A stretch of 64,000 nt of DNA, from assembly GCA_037974665.1 (NCBI GenBank), contig CM075767.1, forward strand, positions 17,066,840 through 17,130,839, given 5' to 3'. The DNA is from Ehretia macrophylla. Taxonomy: Eukaryota; Streptophyta; Magnoliopsida; Boraginales; Ehretiaceae. The position numbers and the translations under genes are program-made. Below the pieces are notes generated by a model. It did no database searches, was not told the DNA's origin, and saw only the letters and a list, made by a program, of their open reading frames with translations. Below, piece after piece: positions 35,812 through 48,577 of the stretch (positions are counted from its first letter, which is position 1; each line of letters opens with the position of its first letter).

Positions 35812-38800
35812 ATGAATACTCAAGGTGCTAGTTCTTCTTCTACCAGTTCTAGTTCCGGTTTAGTACCGACAATTCGTATCCGTCCCCCTACATTCACAGA
35901 AGGAAAGCTTGATGGCACGAACTATCTTTTGTGGAAGTTCAAAATCACTACAGTTCTGGACTCCTACGAACTCCTTGATACAGTGTTAGGCACAGATACA
36001 GAACCAGTTGCAGTCCGTGCTGAAGATGACACAAAAAAGGTCACACCTCCAGATCCTCAGCTTGTCAAAGAATGGAGGAGACGAAATGCTGATACACTTT
36101 GTGCAATTGTCACAAGTGTTCAAGATTCTGTCCTCACTCTTATTCAACACACAACCAAGGCATCTGAAGCTTGGAACATACTGAAAAATCAGTATGAAAC
36201 AAGGAACCAGACTCGCATTCAGAACTTGGAGAATCAGTTAGCTGCTGAGAGATTAAGTGAAGATGAAGCAGCTGAGTCATTTATCAGTAGGATGAAAAAC
36301 CTACGTGATCAAATGGCTGCAGTTGGTATTGCCAAATCAACCGAGGAACTAGCTCGAAGGTGCATTAGAGTGTTGCCTCCAAAATTTGACGGCCTTGTGA
36401 CAGCACTCAATACACAAGTTTGTATTCCTCCTTTGACGTTTGAAGAATTCACTGCTATGTTGATGGAGGAGGAGATGAGGCTGAGGAGCAGAGAAAATCA
36501 ACTTGACTCTGCCTTTACAGCCAAGGTGAGGAGTAACCAAGAAGAAAAGAAGAAAGCAAAGAAGAAGACGTTCTCTGGATCGTGCTACTACTACAATAAG
36601 AAAGGTCATGCTGTCAAAGATTGCAGGAAACGAATCCATGACGAGAAGAACGGAACTTTAAAACCAAATTGGAGAAATAAAGAATCTGCCAATACGGCTG
36701 AAACGGAAGTGCATCTGTTTACTGTAACAGATGTATCGGAGGAAACGTGTACTAGCGCACATGTACATCAAACAAGTGCATGGGTGTTAGATAGTGGAGC
36801 TTCCCGACACAAGACCAGCAAGAAAGAGTTATATGACTCCATAAAACCTCTACAAGAACCAATGAATGTTGTCGTCGGGAATAATGCGAGGTGTCCCGTT
36901 GAGGGCACTGGAACCATCTCGCTCGTGTCTCAAGATGGAGGAAGCAAGAAGCTGTCCAACGTACTCTTTGTACCCCAGATCACCAAAAATTTGCTATCTG
37001 TAGCTGCTATTACAGATAATGATCTAGAAGTGCGGTTCAAGAAGACGGAAGCTTTGATTCTTGACAAGGATCAAAATATCGTAAGTAAAGGTATTCGCAA
37101 AAATAATCTTTACGAAATCATCTCTCTTTCTGCTGTCGTGGATGCCAAAACAAGTCAACTTTGGCATGAAAGGTTCGAGCACATTTCCTATCCTGTGTTA
37201 AAGGAAATGCAAAAGAAGAAGATGGTGGCCGACTTGCCTTCAATTGAAGAAATTGAAGGACCATGTGAAGCTTGTATGCTGGGCAAGCAACATAGACAGT
37301 TATTTCCCAAAGAGAGTCATAACCGATCAAAGGCTCCTCTAGAGTTGGTACATGCTGACCTCTGCGGAAAAATGACTACGATGGCGTTGGGAGGATTTTC
37401 CTACTTTATGCTGTTAGTCGACGATTATAGTAGGAAGATGTGGGTGTACTTCCTTCGGGACAAGGCTGATACTCTTGAAAAGTTTAAAGTGTAGCACAAA
37501 CTTATGACAAATGAGAATACAACTCAGTTGAAGAAACTTCGTACCGATCGTGGGGAGGAATTCTGTTCTACAGAGTTCACCAACTACTGCAACAAGCTTG
37601 GGATTAAGCGCCAATTGACTGCTCCATACACACCACAACAAAATGGAGTTGTGGAACAAAGAAATCGAACAATTGTAGAAATGGCTCGATGCATGTTGAA
37701 AGGTGCTGGCCTACCTGACACATTCTGGGCTGAAGCAGTCAACACAGCGGCATACATCCTCAATCGGTGCTCAACCAGGGTACTCAACGATAAGACTCCT
37801 AATGAGGCTTATTATGGTACGAAACCTTCTGTGTCTCATTTAAGAAAATTTGGGTGTGAATGTTTTGTACACATTCCAAATGAAAATCGAAAGAAATTGG
37901 ATGACAAGAGCAAGAAGGGCATTTTCTTGGGATATAGTGAAGAGTCTAAAGCATACAGACTCTATGATTTAGAGGCCAAGAAGGTGATCATAAGCCGAGA
38001 TGTGGTGTTTAATGAGAGACCACACTCAATGGAGGATAGCGGTCCTGCCATTTCATCATCAACTGATGAAGTAATCCACCAAGTGCCTGAACAACGACCG
38101 TTGAACAATGAAGAAGTCTCTAATGATGATGAGACTGAAGACCAACCTGTTGTACCCACAAGGAAGCCACAACCGAAGTGGTTCCAACAGCTCTTTGATG
38201 GAATAAATCCAGGAATTACTGATGATAGTCCACGTCCTGATGGACTAAGACGATCAAAGAGAATAGAGGAGCAGAACAGATCAGGACAATAACTAGTAAA
38301 CATGGCTTTGATGACCCAAATCATCAAGACGGTAAAATAACCGGTAACTGTGGAGGAAGCAATGTCAGATCCAAATTGGAGAGCAGCTATGCAAGCCGAG
38401 TATGATAGTATCATGAAAAATGATACTTGGGAGATCGTTGAAAAGCCACCGAATAGAAAAATTATCGGCACCAAATGGATCTGGAAAGTGAAGTACAAGA
38501 CAGATGGAAGTCTTGAAAAATACAAGGCACGCCTTGTAGCACAAGGATTTTTGCAAGTCGAAGGTTTCGATGTATATGAAACCTTTGCTCCAACAGCAAA
38601 AATGTCAACAATCAGGCTAGTTGTTGCAACTGCCGCGCATTATGAATGGATTGTACATCAAATGGATGTCAAGTAAGCTTTTCTTAATGGGCAACTTGAA
38701 GAAGAAGTCTACGTTGCACAACCCCCTGGCTTCCAAATACCAGGTGAAGAAGAAAAAGTCTGCAAATTGAAAAAGGCTTTATATGGGTTAAAGCAAGCAC

Positions 38801-39861
38801 CACGAGCTTGGTACAAACGTATAGACTCTTTCTTCTTGCAACATGGTTTCTGTAGAAGCAAATCAGAGGCCAACTTGTATGTTCTAAGTGAACAAGGAAA
38901 GAAGGTAATTGTAGTCCTATATGTGGATGATCTTGTAATCACTGGTGACCATGAAGATAATATTCGGAAGACGCAAGAATGGTTGAGCCAAGAATTTGAA
39001 ATGACAAATCTTGGTCTTCTTCATTATTGCTTGGGAATCGAGGTATGACAAAAACCTCATACGATCTTCATCTCGCAGCAACGATATGTTCGTGAGCTTC
39101 TGACTGCATTTGGTATGTCCGAGTGCAAACCAGTTGTCACCCCGATGGAAGTGAATACAAAGTTATCAATTGACGATCCTTCAGAACAAGTTGATAACAA
39201 GCTCTACAGAAGGTTGGTAGGAAGTTTAATCTTCCTTTGTAACACAAGACCTGATATTAGTTATGCTATGAGAGTTCTCAGTCGGTTTTCAAATAAACCG
39301 AAACAAAGTCACTGGCAAGCAGGGATGCGGATCCTCAAATATCTCAAAGGCACGTTGGAGTATGGGATATCATACAAGTCTGGAGATACTTTATCTGGGT
39401 ACTGTGACTCAGACTGGGCTGGTGATATTGACTCAAGAAAATCTGTTACAGGTTACGTATTCACATTCGGTGGTGGAGTCATCTCATGGGCTAGTAAGAA
39501 GCAACCCACCGTTGCATTTTCATCAACGGAAGCAGAATACAAGGCTGCTTGTGTAGCATCTTGTGAAGCTGTTTGGCTACGACGCATCATGACTGATATT
39601 GGCATTCCAATAGAGGAAACAACAATGTTGAAATGTGACAGTCAGAGTTGTATAGCCATGTCAAAGAATCCGGTATTTCATGCTAGAGCAAAACACATAG
39701 AGATTCAGTATCACTATGTGAGGGAACTTATTGAGGAAGGTGAAATCTACATGGAGTACTGCCCTACAGAAGATAATTGTGCAGATATCTTCACTAAAGC
39801 GTTAGGGAGCATCCAATTGAGCAAGCATCTTCAAACATTGGGTGTTGGCCCAATAGCTTAG
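35812..39861 (+). pseudogene. Younger Copia gag-pol region (fossil)
   Basis: In order: gag (LDGTNYLLWKFKI near 35910; zinc-knuckle-like segment near 36580), protease (WVLDSGASRH near 36781), pre-integrase and integrase (LWHERFEHISYPVL near 37160; DYSRKMWVYFLRD near 37425; YTPQQNGVVEQRNRT near 37627), reverse transcriptase (KWIWKVKYKTDGS near 38475; [10 protein letters not shown] near 38918), and RNase H (CDSDWAGDIDSRKSVTGY near 39403; FSSTEAEYKA near 39520). Integrase before reverse transcriptase marks Copia. About four or five breaks. Confidence 0.93.
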
Positions 39862-39888
39862 TCAACATGAGGTGAACATTGAGGGGGG

Positions 39889-40490
39889 TGTTGATATATG
39901 TCAACATCCACCTCTTCATAATAAGTATCGTTAATTATATGGTAGCATAAATTAATGATTCCGACTTAAACGTCGATGAGGTCAAAAGAGATCGCGATGG
40001 CTACAAGAAAGAAGTTCGGAAATTTGGAATTACCTAAGATGACGTCGGGATGATACAATGCTAAAGTTAGCCAACTTGACCAAAGGAAACTTCCTAGAAG
40101 TTGACTTGGATGCTAGCCACCCATGTGGTTAATTGTAGCCACCCATGTAATAAATATGGGTGGCTAATACTTTGAACATGGTTGGTAAAGCCAACCAAGA
40201 TTGAAATGTTTGATAGGAAAGTCTCCTATGGCGGACTAGCTGAATTCTATAAATAGGCATGCATTAGTTCATCATTTTCATCCACAACACAACTCCAAAC
40301 ACAATCCTAAGTTAGTCTTTCTTTCTTGTATTCTTCTTGTAAGTCCAGAAGCCATTGAAGCTCTAATCTTGAGAGCGCACGGTGGGACAATTATCTTGTA
40401 AGTGTTATATTGAATTGTTATAACGAGTAGTGTTGTCTTTCTACTTGATTGTTGTTAAGACGTTTCTGAGAAATTGGTTATATTCTTACA
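39889..40490 (+). repeat. 3' LTR of younger Copia
   Basis: 602 bp, about 98.3% identical to the 5' LTR. Its TATAAATA (40248-40255) points toward the U2 defensin, 577 bp from its ATG. A TGACGTC motif lies at 40040-40046. Confidence 0.95.
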
Positions 40491-40733
40491 CAAATACAGA
40501 GAGGAGAAAGCATATAGAAGTTGGTAGAAGCTAAATTTTAGCTTAATGCTCATGTAAAAACGAAGTTATGGGTAGATGCTCTAAATTAGAGGTTTTTTAA
40601 TAAAGCGAAAAGTAGCAGACAAGGCTAGTGCAAATTGAATAGTCATGACTCATTTTACAGATTGGATATGCGTCTCCCTTTTTCTGGAATTTTCAAACTA
40701 TCACATGGCAGAATATTCATTCAAATTAGCCCT

Positions 40734-40740
40734 TATAAAT
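40734..40740 (+). promoter_or_regulatory. TATA box of U2 defensin
   Basis: TATAAAT, 98 bp before the ATG at 40832. In U3 the matching place reads TATAATA and several following bases are missing. Confidence 0.65.
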
Positions 40741-40831
40741 ACGCACACTTAGCATGGCTTCATAGCAATCCATCTCTCTTTTACACACACATTTTACAGA
40801 TTGTTTCACTCTCTCTTTTAGGCTTGCAAAG

Positions 40832-41947
40832 ATGGCACGCTCCTTGAGATTGTTTGCTATTGTGTTCCTCATGCTCATGCTTGTCATGGCTGCTGGTAAC
40901 TTTAAAATTTAATTTCTAGTTAATTAATGTGATATAAAATGAATTATCGTACATTTAAAACCGCACTATGTTTTTTTTTTTTTTTGGAGCTAGGTAAACT
41001 ATGTTATTTTCTGGTCTCTCCTTTTTTCAATATAATATCATTCATATGTCAATGATGATGCTGTACATACTACCTTAATATTGTCACACTATGTCAGTCT
41101 ATTCACGGAATCTCGGAATCATCTTAAAGAAATGGAAAATTGTTCTATGAAGCATGTGGCAAATCAGCCATAGGTACATGTCAAGTTATTATTCTATAAT
41201 GCTAATCCATATTAGTTTGTATCGTGCAGACATGCTATGTCAAAATGTCAGAAGTTTCTATTTTAACTAATTTGGCCTAATTGAAGCACTTTTTGTCCAT
41301 GTGGCTGTGGCAGATTTGTCACATGCCTCATGGAAGAAGAATCCTAAAGAAATTGTATTGTAAAACACATAAATTGAGTTTTTATAGACTCTAGAAATTC
41401 GTAATTAAAATTTCATGACTTTCACCTTGTAATTCCTTTCTTTTCGGGACCACTAGCAACCAGTCAAATCTAAGAATTCAACAGCTGATTGAGGATAAGA
41501 TCGTATGAATATATATAGAGACCCATTAGTTGGGTCGTCGCAACCTGGGAAGTTGTGCGCCCCACAACTCTGTAGCTTTTGTTTGGTCTAATTACGTTGA
41601 TACTAGCGCGATGTTCCGAATGTGAACCAAGACTTATTTTTTTCTCTACAGTTCTCATTGGAAAATTATCAATTCCATAATGCTTGAACTTGAACCAATC
41701 ATCATACTAAACAACCTAGCACTTGTTAATACGTGGTACTAATTAGCCATGCTCATATTTTTTTACTTTGCTTACAGAGATGGGTCCAATGGTTGCCGAG
41801 GCCAGGACATGTGAGTCACAAAGCCACCGCTTCAAGGGAGTTTGTGCGAGGAAAGCTAACTGTGCTGCTGTCTGCCAGACTGAGGGCTTCCATGGTGGCC
41901 ACTGCAGGGGCTTCCGTCGCCGATGTTTCTGCACTAAGCATTGTTGA
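40832..41947 (+). CDS. Plant defensin, block U2 (two exons)
   Basis: Exon 1 is 40832-40895 (64 nt), the intron 40896-41777 (GTAACT to TTACAG, 882 nt), exon 2 41778-41947 (170 nt). The product has 77 residues: a signal peptide [20 protein letters not shown] continued across the splice to about residue 30 (EMGPMVAEA), then a 47-residue mature defensin [12 protein letters not shown]. The eight cysteines are spaced C-x10-C-x5-C-x3-C-x9-C-x6-C-x-C-x3-C, as in the gamma-thionin family, with the gamma-core [11 protein letters not shown]. These basic peptides are secreted to the cell wall space and act against fungi by binding membrane lipids; the exact target here is unknown. The phase-1 intron in the signal peptide is the family standard. 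A MITE sits in the intron (41134-41344) and a Copia ends 342 bp upstream. Exon 2 differs from U3 at about 8 of 170 sites. It looks intact. Confidence 0.95.
41134..41344. mobile_element. Mutator-like MITE in the U2 defensin intron
   Basis: 211 bp with 9-bp duplications TAAAGAAAT (41125-41133 and 41345-41353). Inverted ends of about 32 bp: GGAAAATTGTTCTATGAAGC and GGATTCTTCTTCCATGAGGC, each continuing with ATGTG-CAAATC. The U3 intron has the empty site with a single TAAAGAAAT near 55505, which proves the insertion. Confidence 0.88.
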
Positions 41948-42048
41948 TTTTAATTTTATTTTGTGACCCGCACCTTAAGAAATTAACTTTCTAGCTATCA
42001 GTATGTTGAGTTACTTGTCTTGGCTTGTATCCCGTTGTATGCCTCAAA

Positions 42049-42054
42049 AATAAA
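42049..42054 (+). other. Polyadenylation signal of U2 defensin
   Basis: AATAAA 102 bp after the stop, conserved in U3 at 56432. Confidence 0.6.
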
Positions 42055-43212
42055 CAAACGACCCTTTTAGATGAAGGGCGTTTCATTTCGTGATTGAGGG
42101 TTGTTATTAAAAGTTATTTGTACGACTTTTGTCGTTACTCTTATTTGTTGAACTTTTTCCTCTCTCTCTCTCCAAACATCCCTAGATTCACAGTGATCAT
42201 TTAAAGGATTTACATAATATATATCAATTTATAACAACTTGAGTTCATTATTACGAGTCTACGACCACCATAAATTTAAATATTTTGAACTTAATTAAGC
42301 TCGATACATTGACATAAGGGACTTTCACATGCCTTAGAGCAAAAAAGACCATAAAACTTATCAATTTCAAATAAAAAAAACCTTTAAACCTCAATTGGAC
42401 ATAAGTCTCTTTACACCTCTAGCTAGAAGGCTTTACATCTTTATGGGATGACAAGCCACCTTCCGACATAAAAAACCTTGATTCTTTATATCTCGAGATT
42501 TATTAAATGAACAATTGTTCACAAACCTTTGCGCTTTATGCTTCTAGATCGAAAACATTTTGGAGCGCCACCTTTTTCATGTAAAAATTACAAAGTAAAC
42601 TCAGTTTAATTACGTCGAAATACAATAAGCCTTATAATCATTCTTCAAACATTACCTTCTAAAAATAGCGCGCATTACTATATCACCTTTCTTAGATGGA
42701 AAATTATTCGGTTAGCTGGTCATATTCAAATTAATTTCTACTCGGGTAGAACTCAGATGGTGTGAGCCCCACTATAACTAGAAATGTCATAAGTTCTGAC
42801 TACCTCAAACCCAATAGTTCCTTTCTTAAATTACAGTTTGCTAGCAACCAAGAAAAGAAATACAATCACATCATTGCCTCATTTTTCTAGGACAAAAGAT
42901 CACGCAACAATAACTGGATAATTCTGTAAACTTTATAAATCAGCATGTTCAAGGTTGGCATGCATCTTAAACAGCAAAATATCAATGGAAGCAAAGCCAT
43001 ACTCTGCTAACCAATTGACATCAACCTAAAAACGCATGCTTATGTTAGCAGTACATAGTGTCTTTGTTGGTTAGTGACATTATGTTCGAAAGAGAAATGT
43101 TATAATTTTATTGTAAAGCAAAAATAGCAATAACTTCATAATTATTTTAATCTCTCCTTGAATAACACTTCGGGTAAAAGATAGACCTTAAGGTATGTGT
43201 AACCAATAATGT
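42055..43212. other. Downstream region of U2 defensin, shared with U3
   Basis: Aligns with 56438-57588. AT-rich, no ORF conserved between the two copies. Runs up to the old Copia. Confidence 0.75.
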
Positions 43213-43217
43213 TATTT

Positions 43218-43495
43218 ATCTTTAAAACTAATGAAATGGTTTTTTCCATTATATTACTCATTAAAAATTTACAAGGTATTTATAGAGAATTTAAATCTCT
43301 CAATTTAATCCTATCAATCCCTCACAATCCTCTGTAATCTCTAATAGTCAACAAGCTTGACTATTAGAGATTTGTACAACTATGTAATCTCTATAATTCA
43401 ACAAACTTGACTTTTGCACAGCTATGTAATATCTATAATTCAACAAGTTTGACTTCTAGAGATTTGTAGAACTATGTAATCTCTACAATTTAATA
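43218..43495 (-). repeat. 3' LTR of old Copia (U2), uninterrupted
   Basis: 278 bp. Contains four imperfect copies of a roughly 50-bp unit with GTAATCTCTA and ATTCAACAA. The stretch TCCCTCACAATCC holds the intact site that carries the CACTA insertion in U1 and U3. Confidence 0.9.
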
Positions 43496-46400
43496 CTCCA
43501 TTTGAAGTTGGTGCATGGATGTCCCACATGCCTAACTTGCCTATAAACTTTAAGAACACTTGATTTGAGACAACTTTGGTAAGGATGTTAGCCAACTGAT
43601 CTTCTGAACAAATCTTAGGTAATTCCACAATTTTTTCATCTAGCTTCCTTTAATGAAAAATCTATCTACATCGACGTGCTTTGTTTGGTCATGCTGAACT
43701 GAATTATGTGCAATATCACGCGTTGCTTTATTGTCACAATACAATCAGATAGTTTGTTCAAATAAAATGCCTAAATCCTGCAAGAGAAGTTTTAGTCATA
43801 ATTCCTCATAAAGAACATTTGCCAAACCTTTGAAGTCAGCTTCTGCACTTGACCGAGCTACAACACTTTGTTTCTTGCTTCTCCATGTCACAAGATTACC
43901 TCCTACAAAGGTAAGTAACCAGAAGTAGATCGTCTGTTACCCACATCACCAACCCAGTCAGCATCAATATATGCTTCTATGTTTTGATAGTTTGCAGTTT
44001 TAGTGAATAATATTCTTTTTCCTGGAACAGACTTCAAATACCTCAAAATTCATATAACAACATCCATATGTCGTTCACCAGGATTATGCATAAACTGACT
44101 GACAATACTCAAGGCATAAGCAAGATCTGGTCTGGTGTGAGATAAGTATATTAATCTCCCTACAAGTCTCTAGTATCTTCCTTTGTCAATTGGTACTTGG
44201 TTGGATTCAACACATAGGTTCAGATTTTCTTCTATTGGAGTATTGATTGGTTGACATGCTAACATACCAGTTTCTTGTAATAGATCTAAGACATATTTTC
44301 TTTGAGACAGAAATATTCACTTATTAGAACGGGAGACTTCAATCCCAAGAAAATATTTCAAGGGGGCTAGATCTTTCATCTCATACTCTTTGGATAGATA
44401 ATTCTGTAAGGCCTTCCTTTTCTTAGGATTATTACCTGTAACCACCATATCATCCACATATACAATAAGCGCAGTGATTTTTCCTTTATCCCTTTTTATG
44501 AAAAGCGTATGGTCTAAGTTGCTTTGATGGTAACCAAATGCAATCATAGATTTTGTGAACCTTCCAAACCATGCTCTAGGAGATAGCTTCAGCTCATACA
44601 ATGATTTTTTTAGCCTACATACTTTTTGGCTGTGCCTTTTTGGTATCATGCATCCAAGTGGGAGATCCATGTAGACTTCTTCAGATAATTCACCATGGAG
44701 AAAAACATTATTCACATCAAACTGTTGTAAGGGCCAATCTAGGTTTTCCGTTAGAGATAGCAAGACACGAACTGTGTTGATTTTGGCTACATGTATAAAT
44801 GTTTCTATGTAATCAATCCCATAGGTTTGAGTGTATCCTTTTGCTACCAGTCTTGCCTTAAAGTGTTCAATTGTGCCATCAGTCTTGTACTTTATAGTGT
44901 AAATCCATCGGCATCCAACTAGTTTCTTTCCTAGTAGAGGATCAACCAACTCCCATGTTTAATTTTTTTCCAAGGATTTCATCTCCTCATTCATAGCTGT
45001 TTTCCACCTAGGATCAACTAAGGCTTCTTGCACAAATTGATTCACAAAAGACATATTTGATTCCGACAAATGATGGTTAGACACATAATGGCTCATGGGA
45101 TATTTTACTTTACTAGAAAGATCTGACTCATATGTGGGTTTAGGAATACCTCTAGTGTGATGATGTGGTAATTGTCTTCTATGTGGCTCACAAACATCTT
45201 CAGTAAACGATTGGTATGAGATGTCGGCTAGAGAAGAAGCCATATTTTCTAGAGACTCAATTTCAGGTTGGGCTGAAGATAAACCTACTTCTTCAGTTAT
45301 TGAGTGTTCATCACCACTTTGATCTAATATCATCCCACTTAAATCTAATTCACATATTTCTTGATTTTTTTTTTCAATTTGTGAGTCATCACCACTGGAA
45401 TCTAACATTATACCACTTATATCCAAGTTACCTTCACCTTGATTATCATAATCTAGAGTTTGAATTTTCATCTGGTACTCCCCCTGAAATTCAGGCGTAG
45501 AGAAGTACATTGTGTTTTCATGAAAAATAACATCCATTGTGATAAATAATCGACTTGTTGGACGACGGTAACACCGATAACCTTTCTGATAAGTGGCATT
45601 ACCAACAAAAACATATCTCAAGGCTTGAGGCATTAATTTGGTTCGTTGATGCTTGTGAAGGTGTACAAATACAACACACCCAAAGACATGATGAGTTAAA
45701 TCTGCAACAACTAGGGCAACAACCATATTAGTAAGTGTTTGAAAGGGCATTTTGAAATTGAGGGTACTGGAGGGTACCCAATTGATTAAATAAGCTGCAA
45801 AGATAATTGCTTCTCCCCAATAAGACAGTGGCATATGGGCTTCGATTAACAAAGATCGGACAACCGCTAACAAGTGTCAATTTTTTCGTTCAGCCACCCC
45901 ATTCTATTAGGGTGTTAGAACAAGTGGTATGATGAATCAATCCTTGTGCTTCTAGATAGCGTTGAAACTCCGTACTCTAATATTCTCCACCATTGTCACT
46001 GTGAAGAAGTTGAATTTTCCTTTTATACTGAGTTTCAATTTTTTTTATGAAACTTTTGGAATAATGAGTTCACTTCACTTTTGGATTTCATCAAGCAAAG
46101 CCATGTCATCCTGGTACAATCATCAATAAATGTTACAAACCAATGTGACCCACCTAAAGTAGTGACTTTAGATAGACCCTAGACATCAGAATGAATCAAC
46201 ATAAAATGAAGTGGACTTTTATTCAATCGTAATGGAAACGAAGCACGATGACTTTTGGCAAGTTCACAAACATCACACTTAAAACTAGAAACATCAATTT
46301 CTGTAAATAAACTGAGAAATAATTTTTTTAGATATCCAAAAGAAGCATGTCCAAAACGATGATTCCATAACCATCTTTCTTTCATTTTCTTATTGTCAGG

Positions 46401-48577
46401 ACCACCTACTGTCAGAGCTTGTTGTAAGCTTTCAATACTATTTGATTCCAAGTCCAAGTAATATAGCTTTCCCCGCCTAATACGACAACCAATCATTTTC
46501 CTGGTTTTGATGTCCTTAAACACACAAAAATCAGGCTAGAAAATTACAGCACAATATAAAGTAATGGTTATTTGAGAAACTGATAAAATGTTGTAATCTA
46601 AAGATGGAACAACCAAAACATAATCTAAATTTAATGTACTGGTTAGAGTCAAAGATCCTTCCTTAAGCACTGGGGTAGAGGTTCTATTTGCAGTAGAGTC
46701 AAATTTTTGGGAGGTGTGTTTGAGTGATGAGACTTGTCAAGAATCATACGTCATATGATTTGTTGTACCAGAATCAATTATCCATGCACTATTCAAAACA
46801 GGTGTAGAAATATTTAAAATCTTACCACCATTGTTTGCAGTGATTACCAATGCTGAGATGTTGTTAGTGATTTCATCTTCCATCTTTGTATCAACAACAA
46901 CTGCAGTGGATGCCTTTGGTTGATTTTTCTTTGCGCGACTAAGATCCCACCATTCTGGATTGCCCACAATCTCAAAACAACGACTTTTGGTATGACCAGT
47001 CTTATTGCAATGAATGCATTTGTAAGAAGACTTGTCAACACCACTGGGTCCACTGGGTAGTCTACCATTGTTGGGTCGAGCATGATCTTGTTGACCATGA
47101 TTAGATTGGTTCCGAGCAATTATGTCACTAGCTTCAAATGTATCAGAATTTCCTTTGAGGGTGGTACGACGAACAACTTCTCAGCTAACCAAAGAATAAC
47201 ATTCATCTAGATTTGGTACTGAGTCTCTACGCAAAATCTCTTGTCTAATTGAATCAAAATCATCATCCAATCTAACGAAGAATATGTGTACTCTTAGTCG
47301 TTCAATAGTTTTGTAGTAGGATTTCACATCATTTGGATATCTCATAACCACCGTATCACGATGATCTAATTCTTGAAAAATTTATGTTAGTTCTCTATAA
47401 TACACAAAGAGAATTCACCTAGCTTATTTTGTAGAAAATGCCTTTTGATTCAGAGTAAAGACTTGTAATTCATCATTGTCATCATAAAAGGCTTTTGACA
47501 AGGCAATCCAAATATCATGGGCGGTGGGTAATCGTAAATAACGCCTCATGATTTCTGGAGACATAGGCATTAGTAGCCACCGTTGGACCTTTTGATTTTC
47601 AATATACCATTTTTCATAGCGTTCATTAGATTCTACAGATTGTTTATTCTTACCATGAATGTATGAGCTCTTGTCCTTTTCAGCAATTTGCATTTCCATG
47701 AGCTACGACCATATGTTGTAATTGGATTTGGTAAGAGTGATTCCTGCATTAAAAACTTATTCGAACTGAATTATAATTGGAATAGATTTAATTCCAGATG
47801 ATTCACTCATTTTTTTAGGCCATGCTATCTTTTGCTTTTATTTTTCACTTTGCTTTGAATCAAAATACTATTGAATCAGAAGACCTTTTTTTTTCACAAC
47901 ATATTTTTTTTTGCCCTTTGTGAATGTTGAATGATTTCTAAAGGACAATTTCAAACATATTCACGTGGGAATGTTTGAAAGCACCTCAAAAGCATAAACT
48001 ATATAGGCCACCAAACCTTTTTTTTCGTCCAAGTTAGAAAACAAACAAAAAAAATTTGAGATTCAAAATATTCTCATGTAAAGAAACAATGAAAAGCAAA
48101 GGTAAAAAAAAAATTATGTGGGGCCATCTCATAATTATGTTTTCTTTAATCATTAAGTCAACTTTTCTGTAGTTGACATCTTATGTGTCGTTGCTGATAT
48201 TTGTAGATGCAAATATCTTAAAAAATTGAGACTTTCAACATCATACACACACACACACACAAAAAAGGACTCACATAGATATGAGTCACGATGGAAGGCA
48301 ATGAGAGATACGGTAACTCTGGCGACTGAACGGGTTTATTTCCCAACTTTGGCTTTGAGGGTATTATTTATTTATTTATTTTTGGTTTTGATTCTGAGTA
48401 TTTGGATTTGAATATGGGTTTTTTTTTATTACTTTATTTCTGGATGAATCTGAATATGAGTTTGGGTTTGAGTTAGTCAAAGACTGATATGTTTTTTTTT
48501 TTTGGATATGTTTGGAATTTCTGGGATTATTTTTTCTGGGTTTGATATTCAAATAATCGTATACCTCTCTGATACAA

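Larger units (their letters stand above)
35152..40490 (+). mobile_element. Younger Copia LTR retrotransposon (fossil, nearly whole)
   Basis: 5,339 bp with two 602-bp LTRs (35152-35753, 39889-40490) and a perfect 5-bp target duplication CAAAT (35147-35151, 40491-40495). The primer site TGGTATCAGAGC follows the 5' LTR at 35754, and a purine tract (TTGAGGGGGG) precedes the 3' LTR. The single gag-pol region 35812-39861 has all Copia domains in order, with only about four or five breaks. The LTRs differ at about 10 of 602 positions (1.7%), nearly all A/G changes, so it is roughly a million years old or less at commonly used plant rates. The site is empty in U3 (near 54870), so it landed after the block duplication. 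Its end lies 342 bp before the U2 defensin ATG, in the same orientation. Confidence 0.96.

Noticed and set aside
43320-43495. Regular repeats of GTAATCTCTA..ATTCAACAA resembling a spaced array
   Set aside because: They are diverged repeats within a plant Copia LTR, not a CRISPR array; spacers are not unique and repeats are imperfect.
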